DNA of 64,000 nucleotides, taken from Mastacembelus armatus. Its lineage: Eukaryota > Chordata > Actinopteri > Synbranchiformes > Mastacembelidae. The stretch's first letter is position 1; the number at the start of each line of letters is the position of its first letter. Shown here piece after piece: positions 44,013-55,870 of the stretch. Below the pieces are notes generated by a model, which was not told the DNA's origin, did no database searches, and saw nothing but the letters and a program-made list of their open reading frames with translations. Made by a program: the position numbers and the translations under genes. Where the stretch lies: NCBI RefSeq assembly GCF_900324485.2, contig NC_046650.1, forward strand, positions 1,746,102 to 1,810,101, given 5' to 3'.

Positions 44013-47000
44013 CTACAGAGACTGGTAGCCATCAGTCCTTCTCTTGCGGCCCAGTAGGTACGCCAGCAGCACGATGAAAATGAGTACCAGCAAAGTCACT
44101 CCCACTGCAATGGCTACACGATAATCATGCTTGTCAGCAGGACAGGGGTCAGCTAGAAAACACATGACACAGTAAGTCACATATTTAGCAACACATTTGT
44201 TTAATGTGACCATCATGAAGATGTTAATTAACAGCCCCTTTTGTAAGGTGTCATTCTGCCAAGTGATGGTCTATTTACTACAGTGTGTGTCTGTAGCTTA
44301 AAATTAGATTATTAACAGCTTCATGTGTAAATAAGAACATGTTGTGAAATCAATCAGCAAATAGACTATGTTTAAATTTCAACCCTTAATGCTGAGTTCT
44401 AACATTTTATTAAAGGTTTGGTCTTTGTGTGTTAATGCTTCACATTCATATTTGCAAGTGATGTGGCCAGCTCTAGCGTTTGGAAGCGCTAAGACCAATA
44501 ATGAATTAATATATAAATGTAAAAAGTCAAATATTTGCTGCTGCAGATGATTGAAAAGTACAACAAATCTATAGTTGAAATAAAAATAAATATAGCACCT
44601 AAGTAGGTATACTATGACACTTCATTTGCAGACATTAGAATATGTTGCACTCTAAACCACTGGACAATCATGCAACTTGGTGCATTCTTTATGCTGCGGT
44701 GTGGTTAGTGTTGACTGAGCTGGTGGTTTTGCAGTAATTAGATATCAGTTGTCAGTCATAAAATATAGCTGTTACTGATACTCTTTTCTGCTATGGCTTC
44801 TAGTACTGATCATTAATTGTTTTTTTATATTATTTCTACTTTTTTTGTGCTCAAGAAGAGAAATTGAATTAATGGATCTAACAAAACATTTAATAGACAG
44901 CTGTATGTATTCATAAGAATGTTCCCTAATTCTATTTTTTTTCTCATGAGTAGACTTACGAAAGCCAAAATTGTTGTTGGTCAGATTGAAGGCCTGCATC
45001 TTGTTTTGGGTGACATCCAGGTACAGTCCTTTCCCCATGTAGAGTGATTCATTCCTACAGGAGTAATAGCTTCCCACCTTTGCAGTAAAGAGATGCACTG
45101 ACTTGTTGCTGGCAGTGTAATTCTTGAAATCTGCAACAATCAAAGTGAGTCCTTTCATCATGATGGTTCCCAGAAAATAACCAGACGTGTTAGACTACAT
45201 CATAACAAAAGAAGCTTGGTGTTTACCGGCATCACATAGTTAATTGAGAACACCTACCAATAACTGAAATACCAGTGCACAATTAGTGACCCAGTTACAA
45301 GAGTATAAAATGTAATAAGATGGCAGCACATCTTCCATAAAGACTACAATAAAACATGGATATTCTTAACTTACCTCCCACCATGAAGGCGTAGGACAGG
45401 AAAAAAGACAAAGTATCAACGTAGACAATATTATCAGTGGTGTTCTGAGGAAATAAGAAAATCAGACAGGTTTTTTTTTTTACAGAGGTTGTTATCCAAT
45501 GACACTAGGTAATTAACGTGCTATGTGCTGCTTTTTCAATCATTACTGTAATCAAATGGGAGCTATTGGTTTTAATGTCAACAATCAAGACTGTCACTCA
45601 AAACTGACAGGTTCTGGAAGTTTTTCCTCTCCACTGTCACCAAGTGTTTACTCATAAGGGATTTGTTGGATTTCTGTGATTTGGTGCTAGACAAATAAAT
45701 TGAATTGACAAGTTCTGTTCTTCTCTATGCTGTATAGAGTGTCCGTCTGTTGATGTGAAATTTTCTGAATTCTTTAGACCACAAATGAAAGACAAAGCTA
45801 CTGTTTTGGCACGTACTGTGCTGAACTTTGAGGTTACATAGCAACAGACACAGAACCTGTCTGACAAGTCCAACTAAATATTACTGTTTGGTTATTAACC
45901 CTATAATTCATCCACAAAAACAAAAAACACTCCTGCTGATTGTTGATGGACTTTTGTTCTAAAATGAGTCATTACATTTTCACAGTATGTAAAATTCATA
46001 CTATTAAGGTTTCTGCCATGTATTGTGCATGCTTTTCTTTGACCTGCTCTTCTGTATAATCGCAATGACTGAAAAGACGCTATTCTAATCTACTGACATA
46101 TATAATTACATGACTGTCTCCATGTGACTTTTTATGCTAGCAGTCCATTAAGCTTCTACATAGTGCCAGCTTTCTGCAGGTGGGGCACGCATTATTAGGC
46201 AGCTAACAAAGTTAAACTTAGTGAAGTATTTTCAGTAAAATAAAAGAGGAACTTAAAACTGATAAACCTTCATTGGAACATAGTTTATTTGAATGTTAGC
46301 TGTTAAAATCATAAGGTTTGAATTTTAATATCAAGTACTGTGCTAGATAGTAATTTATCTGGATATGGACAGTAAACCATGAGAACATACTTCACTTTTA
46401 CAAAAAGTAATATGAAAGCAAGTGTCAAAAGCTAGGTGTCACCGATACACAGTCCACACATACTGGTAAGTGATTCATCTTTCCAGTCAGTTTTAAAGAT
46501 ATTAAATATTCTTTCTTCAGTTACTGCCCCAGATGTGTTTACTATACAGTGAGAGGTAGGTTGGTTAGTTCATTTTGCTGTATGTTATCCATCACCAAGC
46601 ACCTTCAACAGTCACAGCCTGTTCATCTGGACTGCCATTTAGAAAAACACTAAACCACAACTGCTGTGGAGTGAAGCAGTATGATACAGTTTCCCGTCAC
46701 ATGCTCGTAGAACAGGCTTGTCTACTAAACTTCCTTTTTTGACCAAATCTTTCTGATTCCAGTTCCTGTATTAAATTACCAGTCAAACAACTTTTAACTC
46801 ATTGAAAGACTAACTGGGTCATTTGCATTACTGTCATAGTATTTATTTGTTTGCATTTAATATCAAATCAGTGTGAGCAGCTCAAAAACAAGACTGTGCT
46901 GCCTTGCCTATCACTAAAACTTGACATTATAATGTCATAGGTGTAACAAATTAAGAAAGGTACCTTTCTGAACAAGAAGGTGATGGAACCCTCTGAGAAG

Positions 47001-49343
47001 ACAAGAGTGAGGTTGGCCTTAGTTTCGTCACAGACTCCTTCTGGATGGGTGTACTTTGGCTGAACAATAAAGGTTCCATTGACCTGAGAGAGAAATCGAA
47101 AGAAACCAGCCACCTTGAATCACATTAAAACACCAAACTGCATTGTCAAGCATGATTAGTAATTGTCTGTCACAAACATGACACACAATTAACCTTGCAC
47201 AGTCATGAAGTCCACCACAAAGCGGAAATTAAAACTTGAAAAAAAAGATTTTCTCAATTCCTGAAAATAGTATGCTGACAACTGCATTGCTCAAAGCTGA
47301 GTCAGAATTCTGCCAAAAGTTCTATCCATGCTGATGTCCTAAATTGCTTACTAAATCCTTAAAAGCAATTTTACTTTTAGAGCCTCCTCAGAAAATTAAC
47401 TAGAACTTTGAACTCTCATTGCTGTGCCACTTGTGTCTGCTGTAACAAACTAAATGTACCTCAGGTGTTGCAAGTCGGATCTGCAGCGATAGCTGGGTCA
47501 TCACACAAACCACATTTTTGTCTGTCTTTAGGCTGTAGTTTCCTACAGTCAAGTTGGTAGGGGTTGGAGTAGGATGAGGAGGTGAGGTTGTAGTTGTGGT
47601 AGTTGGTGGGGTGGTGGTATTAGTTTTGGCAGTGGTAGTTGGTGGGGTGGTGGTATTAGTTTTGGCAGTTGTAGTTGGTGGGGTGGTGGTATTAGTTTTG
47701 GCAGTTGTAGTTGGTGGGGTGGTGGTATTAGTTTTGGCGGTTGTAGTTGGTGGGGTGGTGGTATTAGTTTTGGCGGTTGTAGTTGGTGGGGTGGTGGTAT
47801 TAGTTTTGCCGGTGGTAGTTGGTGGGGTGGTGGTATTAGTTTTGCCGGTGGTAGTTGGTGGGGTGGTGGTATTAGTTTTGCCGGTGGTAGTTGGTGGGGT
47901 GGTGGTAGTTGTAGCGGAAGTGGTAGAAGTGCTAAACTCTTCTGCAGGAGACACAGTGACAGAAGGCTTGGAATTCCTTTTGGCTTCAGCCAAGGACAGC
48001 GCTTAAATTAAAAGATAAGAAGGAGAAACAGATCCATTTCAGTATTCACATATATACGTATACACATATACACACACACCACCTCCCTGTGCTTCCTTCT
48101 ACTTTAACCTGCTTTAATGGATTGCTTTGTTGACTTGGGGACAGTGGAACAAACTGAATACTCAATGCATATTTTATTATTAGCTTAACAGGTTAGTAAG
48201 CAACTGCATATTTACACATCTAACATTCTTTTACCTTTGTTTTGGTCTACACCAACTGCTGTCTGCTGCTGGGGCAGGCAGTACACAGCTGATTTATCAA
48301 AGCTTTGTTGGTGCCTGCTGCCTCAGAAGTATTAGAAATGTAGCTGATGATACAAAGTACTACAGAGCTGAGTGGAACTGCAGAGTTTGCATTGTCAATA
48401 CAAATAACCACTACCACATCACATACAGTAAAGTAATTAACTGTTAATCTAAAAGATGATTAGTGCATATTTTAAAATGTAGACCTTTGAACTCTGAGCA
48501 GCTTAGCCCTTTCAACAAGCATAATAAAACTAGCAAACTGACCCACTTTATTAGCCTGCTGGCTTGTCTGTTAGTATCACACATATCTAAGTGTGCTGCA
48601 CATTAATGGCACTGATATATTTTTATCAAACAGTTTACTGCTAGTTTCAGGCAATAGTTACTTTGTCAGTTCTAGGATTGGGATACAACAGGTGACTTAT
48701 ACACCCATGGTTGATTTTAAAAAGTGTCATGTTACTGATTTTATGTTAAGCAGCAGCAATAAAAGTAAGTACAACAAGGTGGCCAGCAATAAATAAGAAA
48801 CCACCATAGTAAACAATTCATAACTTTCCTCTAAAAGCTAAAATACTCTATAAACCATCTTTAATTAACTGAACTGCGATTAAATCAAACGTAGTACAGG
48901 GCCGGAAGCCAAACAGGCCAGGAAAGCGTGGTTAACATTTAAGACGCCAATATTCACTGCTGTTTTCACCCGTTTGAGCTTCAACGCAAAGGTGCGGATT
49001 CACCCTGTGAAAACAACAGCCTTCATCTGCTGACATGTGACTCAGACATGTAACACTATCGAAAGACTGCGGAAATTTCTGTTCCCCAAACAATCCAGGA
49101 AGTCAGAGTAGTGAGATCTCAAAACGTCTCATTATACACCGAACCAAGCGACATAGAAAGACTTAACACAGCGTCCGCAAAGGGTACAGAAAATAAACAT
49201 AACCCAGGTTCACTCCGTGAAGCAACAGAATTGTGTTGTATCATAAAAACTATTTCCAAGTTTGTCAAAGTGGTTGAAAGAGAAAAGCTCTCACCTGACA
49301 GAGCGCAGCAGGCCGCAACAATGAACAGAGCAGCCCCCTTCAT
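44013..49343 (-). CDS. cd68: CD68-like (macrosialin) LAMP-family glycoprotein
   Basis: Endo-lysosomal type I membrane protein, a macrophage marker in mammals. Six exons on the minus strand: 49295-49343, 47460-48001, 46964-47083, 45375-45444, 44960-45130 and 44013-44152, giving 363 aa. A signal peptide (MKGAALFIVAACCALSALSL) leads to a Thr/Pro mucin domain built of 12-residue repeats. One LAMP domain follows, with the expected cysteines (VVCVMTQ, GVCDET, YYSCRN, DPCPAD) and many N-glycosylation sites. Then come a transmembrane helix (VAIAVGVTLLVLIFIVLLAY) and the tail LGRKRRTDGYQSL with a YxxL-type lysosomal sorting signal. A mucin region plus a single LAMP domain favours CD68. LAMP3 or another LAMP paralogue is the alternative. 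A 1.3-kb intron follows the signal exon. Confidence 0.87.
45609..45707 (+). mobile_element. L2-like LINE 3' fragment in a cd68 intron
   Basis: agtttttcctctccactgtc and ctcataagggatttgttgg match the 3' UTR of the L2 copy at 30285-32094, with an internal deletion before the final gacaaataaattgaattg. It is inserted antisense to cd68, in intron 3. Confidence 0.8.
47596..47912 (-). repeat. 36-bp coding minisatellite in the cd68 mucin domain
   Basis: Eight near-identical 36-bp units plus a partial unit encode KTNTTTPPTTTG or KTNTTTPPTTTA. Three units end in Gly and five in Ala. The unit length is a multiple of three, so copy-number change keeps the frame. The repeat adds threonines for dense O-glycosylation. 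Confidence 0.92.
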
Positions 49344-50789
49344 GGTGACAAGACCTCACTCACTGACTGACTTGACTGACTGACTGAAAGCACTAAGTTC
49401 ACTGCTGCACTTATTCTAACACGACCTCAATATGCAACAACTGCGCAGCGTCCCCACTAATAAACACCCGCGTCAAGCTGAAACACGCATGACAGGAAGT
49501 CAGAACTCACATCTGAACAATAGCTCATTATCAAGGACAAACGCTTATTATTTAAATAGGTAGGACACAGGATACAGTACTTTTATTGCCACTGTGAGCA
49601 CACAGCCAAATTTTATTGGTGACAGCACATGGGCCATATAAACGGTAGAATAAATATGCAGTGGTGATTTTATTTTGAAAATATTAAAATAACAAAGTGT
49701 TGATTCTTTTAAACTTGCCAGCTGACCTCAACACTCATGAAACGAAACCAAAGTGAAGGCAGGGAGGGAAACTGGGCTAAAAGACGAGTGAAAGGTCGCA
49801 TGTTATTTTCCCAGCAGAATGAAATGAAACTTGTGTCGTTCAGCAGGCCTGCCTCGATTTGTTCATGTGATTTTTTTCCCAATGTGACTTAGAGTTTATC
49901 ATAATCAAACAGGAACAAAAACACACACAAAGTCTGAACACATTATGGAAAATGCTGCAAATCCAAATCATGCACTGTTTTCAATAACTATTTACAAAAC
50001 CGTCCGCAAATGTATTTAGTTAGTGAGGAACAAATGGAACAAAATAATAGTTAATGATTTGTTAATGAGTAGTTTTTCTAAATCATCGAGTAAATACTTA
50101 GTACCATACGTCACTTTACTTGACTGTGTCCCAAAAAAGTATGTAAGGGCAGGGAGTAATGAGAGGGACCATTAAGTACTCAATACGATATGTCATTTTA
50201 CTTCAAGGTGTCAGGATCTACTCCGTGTTTCCTGTTTGGGACTTTTGTTTTGGTAGTATTTCCTGTGTTCCTGGTAGCGTCATGTTTTACCTGTATTGCT
50301 TTCACCTGTGTCTGGATGATTCCTTTGTGTGCTTTGTTCCTTGTTTTCCCATCCCCCTTTCTGTCTTACTCGGTGTATGTGTTCTGCTGAGGCAAGGAGG
50401 TAATGAGCCACACCTGATGCTCATCTGGTTATTAGGAGGACCTGTACACGGGAGATTTTAGGACTGAGGCTAGGGCTGAGCCCCACTAAAAGTCTGGGAT
50501 TGCATTTATACAGGGCCTTAATGCCCAGGGGTCCATTTCTGTCCATCACTGTCCTCTCTCCTTCTCTGTGCTCTTGCCAAACAGCAAACCTAAAATCCAA
50601 TCACAGAATCTATAATGTTATAAAAGGCATACATTAACTATACAAATTTGTATTACTCTAGTTGGATACTGGGTTGTTATGGGTAATGCTGTCTGGTAGT
50701 GTCATTTTGACCTCACTTTATCACCTGAACCCAGTTGTTTTATTTGGAACTGAACTTTCTTAATACTGCATGGGTTTGGTATTGCCACA

Positions 50790-50975
50790 CAGAGACAACC
50801 AACCTCACACACACACACACGCACACACACACACACTTCGAGTCACCAATCAACTTCATATACATGTTTTTCGACTGCGGTGAAGAATCCGGAGTACCCA
50901 GAGAAAACTATCTTGCTGTGAGGCAACAGTGCTAACCACTCATCCACTGTGCTGGCTACTGTGGTATATATTTAT
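50790..50975 (-). mobile_element. Fragment of the GGATGGATGG-tailed retroelement family
   Basis: Contains ggagtacccagagaaaacta and cttgctgtgaggcaacagtg, phrases shared with the longer copy at 61685-61965 and typical of this abundant teleost family. A CA microsatellite lies within it. Confidence 0.6.
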
Positions 50976-51296
50976 TATATATATATTTATTATATTACTA
51001 TATTATACAATATTATTGGACAAGTTATTTCTATTTAAGCCAGTGGTTTAAAAGTTTCACTTTGATTTTCAATGTAATTTTGAATACAGCCATTCATGGA
51101 ATTTCAATGGAATACAGTCTTCCTGAATTTCCTTCCAGGGATTAATAAAGCCTGTGTTATCTCATCTTATCTTATTCTATCTTATTGATTTTAGTTTCCA
51201 TTGACCACTGTTTTTTTGATGAAATTATACTGTGTACATTAGTAAAGATTTTCATTTTTAATAATTCCTTTTATCAAGATCCGATGTGTAATTTAA

Positions 51297-51492
51297 GTTC
51301 AATTCAACTCAATTCAGTCCAATTTGTATAGCGCCAAAATCACAATACAAATCATCTCAAGGCACTTTACAAAAGCTAAAAACCCAACAAATCCCTTATG
51401 AGCAGCACTTGGAACACTTGAACTTGAACAGCACAGTGGAGAGGAAAAACTCCCTTTAACGGAAGAAAAAACCTCCAGCAGAACCGGGCAAA
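51297..51492 (-). mobile_element. L2-like LINE 3' end, antisense
   Basis: Reverse complement of the L2 3' UTR: aattcaactcaattcagtcc tail, then gcgccaaaatcacaatacaa, caaggcactttacaaaagc and ggaggaaaaactccctttaa. It ends within the element, so only the last about 195 bases are present. Confidence 0.85.
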
Positions 51493-51836
51493 AAGTGTTA
51501 CTTTAATACTTTTGAGCGGTATAATCCTACAGTAGGTAGGATTATAGGTTTACAGGTTCATTTTGACAAGCAAATATGATGATTTATATTTTTATTTCTT
51601 CATAACGTACTTATGTGAATAAATCTTAAATTCAAATCGTCTATTATTAAACAAAAAACAACCGATTAAATTTGGTTTATGTCAGCAGCGTTTTTACTTT
51701 CCCCATAACTTCCCGGGAAAATGTTATGATAATGAAGTCACTCTCTACCAATCCCGATGCTGCACATCCAACAGGCCCCGCCATCGGTGACGACGACGAG
51801 AGGAAACTGTACAATTCCATAAAAGGAAAATACTCC

Positions 51837-51846
51837 CGCATGCGCA
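51837..51846. promoter_or_regulatory. NRF-1-like motif upstream of ing2
   Basis: CGCATGCGCA matches the palindromic core of the NRF-1 site. It lies about 145 bases before the ING2 start codon. The same ten bases occur upstream of RWDD4. Confidence 0.5.
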
Positions 51847-51989
51847 GTGGCCTGAGTTTTGTTTGAAGTGAACTGCTGCCTGGAACTGCCCCACAAGCTG
51901 CAAAGTCGCCAAGCATTTGATTTTTTTTTACTGTATATTTTTCCCATTTCCTTCATATTCTTTTAGTACCTCTATGTATCATAGAGACG

Positions 51990-54900
51990 ATGTTAGGCCA
52001 TCACTATCCAAATGCCGACAAGTCGCAACAACTGGTCAACTATGTGGAGGATTATCTGGAATGTGTGGAGTCCCTGCCTTTGGACATACAAAGAAATGTT
52101 TCTTTGCTTCGAGAAATTGATGCAAAGTATCAAGGTATTGTCTTTACACGTTTTATCATTAATTACAACTGCGTGTGTAAAATTGGCAAACATTAAGGGA
52201 GTGTTAACAGGGTGGGCTGAAATGGAGCAGGCGCGAGCCTTGTGTTCCCATTTTGCATTAACCGAGCGCCCCTGGTTATCCACTTCGATAAACAGTAATG
52301 TGGCTACAGCGAGGATAACCACATTCAAGTGCCATGTGTTAAACAAACAAGACAACCAACCGATAGTTAGCATAACCTCGACACACTCCGTCCCGTTTTT
52401 GTATGACACCGAACTCAATGACAGATATTTCAAATTTTATGTTTCTTTTCTCCAGCCACCGTACATATACATTTTCCACCCACACAAGATGTGTTATTTA
52501 TACTTGGTGTCCAGACACAAATTCGGCGATAAAAAAATCGAAAAAGTAACACTGCATAATAATAAAATATTAACTTTTTCATCAGGTACACACCACACGC
52601 TGCCGCCCACCATGGTGGTTCCGCTGAGGACTGTTGTACGATCGAAAGGGTGAACGATGAATAAAATTAGCCATTTATATGACATACATGCTGCTTTGTG
52701 TATTTAATGTATGCCGAAGCCCAGAATGTAGACTAATTAGATGTTATGGTGACGTTTTGTATACACTAAGCTATGAACCTGTGCCCAGTCACCATGGTCA
52801 ACATACACTGCAGTTTTTTTCAATGTAAACTGGTGTAGCATCCTGCATACAAAAGAGCACTGGTTAACAGTTAATTTTCGCCTTGTTGTTTATGAGATAG
52901 GTGCAATATTTAGCTGACAAGTACATTGTTATTGAGCGTCGAGGCCTACATTAAGGCAGCTAGCACCGGAGACGTTTAACAAAAGTCTCCAGCACATAAA
53001 AATAAGTGTCATTTTTGCTTTACGTTGACGCAGAGTGAGCAGCGGCTTAAACCAGCCTGCGTTCCTAGTAAGTCCCACGACACCATGTACTGATAAGGAC
53101 ATACACCGATCACAGTAACGACACATTCGCTTTAGGTATTTTTTTAAAGCGAGGTAACGCATCTATGTGGGATCGTACCGTGTCTACTCCACCACTGTGC
53201 TTCGTGGAGTGTGAACCGCAGCAGACCCGTAGAGCTCCTCATCTAGGCAACCCCATTCAACATCTCACTGCCGTCATTTCCTGCAGGCAGCCCTCCTCCT
53301 CCAGGTTCAGCTCTACTTCAACAAAACTTTCAAATGTCTGCTCAAAACCTGTAGCACCGTATGAAATTCAAGCCCGACAAAGAAGCCAGTATGTGAGTCT
53401 ATGTGTTATTGTTTTTTTTGTCATCTTTGACTTGATGGATTGAGTTTCAAACCTGCAAACAAAATCATATACTAGGCTTAAAATTATCATGCTTCAACAA
53501 CAACAATAACAGTCAAACTTTATTTGTAGAGCACCTTTCTGAAACAGGGTTAAACGGTAGACTTTGTCAACGAGGAAGGTTTTAAGTCTAGCCTTAAAAG
53601 TACAGAGTGTCTGCCTCCTGAACCCAGGCTGAGAGCTGGTTCCACAGGAGAGGAGCTTGATAGCTAAAGGCTCTGCCTCCCAGTCTGCTTTTAGAAACTC
53701 TGGGAACCACAAGTAGACCTGCACTCTGAGAGCGAAGTGCTCTATTGGGATAATATGGTACTATGAGGTCTTTAAGGTATGAAGGAGCTTGATTATGAAG
53801 GGATTTGTATGTGAGAAGAAGGATTTTAAATTCTATTCTATATTTTACAGGGAGCCAATGAAGAGAAGCCAATATAGGAGAAATATGATCTCTCTTGCTA
53901 GTTCCTGTCAGGACTCTGGCTGCGGCATTCTGGATTAACTGGAGGCTTTTTATGGAGATACTGGGACATCCAGATAGTAATGAGTTACAGTAATCTAGCC
54001 TTGAGGTTACAAATGCATTGACTAGTTTTTCTGCATCATTTTGAGACAGGATGTTCCTAATTTTGGAAATGTTGCGCAGATGAAGAATACAAGGATGAGA
54101 AACATGAGAACAAAACAAGCATTAGGAAAATATAAAATGGAAAGACAATTCCCAGTGCAAAAACACCAATTTAAAAGAAATAGTACAGTCATTGAAGGCT
54201 GATCTATAAAGATGTTTTCAGAAGCGTTTTATACATTTTATTGTCATGAGATTTTAATTCTTGTTTTAAAAAATAAAATGATTATTTTGCTTTTAAACAA
54301 AGACTAAACTCTCAGATAAATATATTTTGTTTCTGAAACTTATGGAAATATTGAGAACTTAGACAGCGTACCGTGAGGTCAAACATAGTTTCTTTAATGA
54401 TAACAAACATTTGTGACTGATATATCTATAACAAGCAGACATGTGTAAGCAAATGTGAAATACTCTGAACTAATCCTTGACGTTTGTGTCTCATGCTTTG
54501 CAGAGGTGCTGAAGGAGGTGGATGAAGTGTTTGAGAAGTACAAAGGTGAGCAGGATGCAGCTCAGAAAAAGCGTCTGCAAATTCAGCTCCAGCGGGCACT
54601 TATCATTAGCCAGGAGCTGGGTGATGAGAAGATCCATGTGGTAACCCAGATGACGGAGTTGGTGGAAAACCGCTCCCGCCAGATGGACTCCCACTCCCTG
54701 TGCCTCCAGGAGCCTGGTGAAGCTGAGCGTCTCCCCACAGAGCGGCGTTCCAGTGTCCAAGAGCCCCCTGCTCCTGAGCGCACGTCGACCCGGCGCCCGC
54801 GGCGCCAGCGCAACAGCGAGAGCCGCGACCCCAGCCATGTATCAGCTAATGGTTCTCTGGTGGACGACCCGGTGGAGGAGCTGGCTATCCCTCCTACCCG

Positions 54901-55204
54901 TGAAAAGAAATCCAAGTCTGCGAAGAAGAAGAAGCGCAAGGCCAAACAGGAGCGAGACGCCTCACCGGTTGACTTTGCCATTGACCCCAATGAGCCCACC
55001 TACTGTCTCTGTGAGCAGGTGTCTTATGGTGAGATGATTGGCTGCGACAATGACCAGTGCCCCATTGAGTGGTTCCACTTTTCCTGTGTAGGGCTGACCT
55101 ATAAGCCTAAGGGCAAGTGGTACTGCCCCAAGTGCAGAGGAGACAACGAAAAGACCATGGACAAAAGCCTAGACAAGAACAGAAAAGATCGCCGGTCCAG
55201 GTAG
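51990..55204 (+). CDS. ing2: Inhibitor of growth protein 2
   Basis: Chromatin reader of H3K4me3 in the Sin3-HDAC complex, in the nucleus. Two exons, 51990-52134 and 54504-55204, give 281 aa, as in the two-exon human gene (280 aa). The N-terminal ING helix region ([20 protein letters not shown], then [19 protein letters not shown]) leads to a basic Ser-rich linker with [16 protein letters not shown]-terminal PHD finger follows with all Zn ligands visible ([33 protein letters not shown]). The polybasic tail KNRKDRRSR is known in ING2 to bind phosphoinositides. ING2 is preferred to ING1 from the MLG start, the tail and the neighbouring RWDD4. The intron contains an antisense L2 fragment. Confidence 0.96.
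53508..54085 (-). mobile_element. L2-like LINE RT fragment, antisense in the ing2 intron
   Basis: The minus strand encodes [20 protein letters not shown] through WVQEADTL and on to [14 protein letters not shown]. This is closely similar to the RT C-terminus of the copy at 30291-31532. One frame change separates ADTL from CTFKARL. Both ends are truncated and the usual GAATT tail is absent. Confidence 0.88.
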
Positions 55205-55870
55205 TGACCTTCATCTAGAAAATGTCTTCAGCCTGTGGGTTAGGACTGTGAGTCGTAGTTGACAACAGTACTTGTGATGTTAGAAGAGCACAAATGAACA
55301 CCATTCATAGCAGTGCTTATTATTAATCAAGGACAAGTTGTGATTAAACTTGTGCTCTTACATCACTGATTGTCCCACTGGCTCTGCTCTGTACTGTGGT
55401 CTGTAGGGAGTCCAGCTGCTGCAAATATCATCAGCACAAAGCTGCCATCTTCCTCCAGTGTTTTGCTTTTTGTGAGACTTTTTTTTTTTTTTTTTCAATT
55501 ATGAGGAGAAAAATGAAAGCATCATTTGTTTTATTATCCATTTTTCATTCTGATCAAGGGCCTGATTAAAAAAAAATAAGGTATTCCTGCACATGGTCAT
55601 TATTTTCTTCAGTTTTGGCCAGAACACACTTTATTATAACTTACTTAATTGTACCCAATCATTTGAGATCTGTGTTTGTCTTTATAATTATGCCTTGTAG
55701 AAAGTAACGTTCACATGTGATTGTTTACAAGAGGTTGATATTTAATTGAGGAGTTGACTGTTGATGGGACACTGGAATAGAACATTATGTTTGTGCACAT
55801 TGTTTTGACTGGTTCACTATCACTGTTGTGTACATTTTTTTTATATTCATTAAAACAAAGTATTGTCATT
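55205..55870 (+). other. ing2: ing2 3' UTR
   Basis: ATTAAA at 55849-55854 is the best poly(A) signal, about 645 bases after the stop. A T run lies at about 55481-55496. Confidence 0.5.

Larger units (their letters stand above)
49344..51989. other. Repeat-containing spacer between cd68 and ing2
   Basis: Divergent intergenic region. It holds a (CA)n array at 50805-50836, retroelement fragments at 50790-50975 and 51297-51492, and a LINE-like tail near 51120-51185 (gggattaataaagcctgtg). A possible old repeat lies at about 50206-50460. No gene was recognised. Confidence 0.5.

Noticed and set aside
47596-47912. Regular 36-bp repeats that could resemble a CRISPR array
   Set aside because: The units are contiguous with no spacers, code for a mucin domain, and the genome is a fish.
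47596-48006. 136-codon plus-strand frame rich in VVGGVVVLVLAV repeats
   Set aside because: It is the antisense shadow of the 36-bp minisatellite in the CD68 mucin exon.
52012-52653. 213-codon open frame overlapping the ing2 first exon and intron
   Set aside because: It runs in another frame through exon 1 and into the intron, has no recognisable domain, and its composition is that of non-coding DNA.
53165-53443. Frame in the ing2 intron that could be an alternative first exon
   Set aside because: No homology to any ING isoform that I recognise and no clear link to the exon 2 acceptor.
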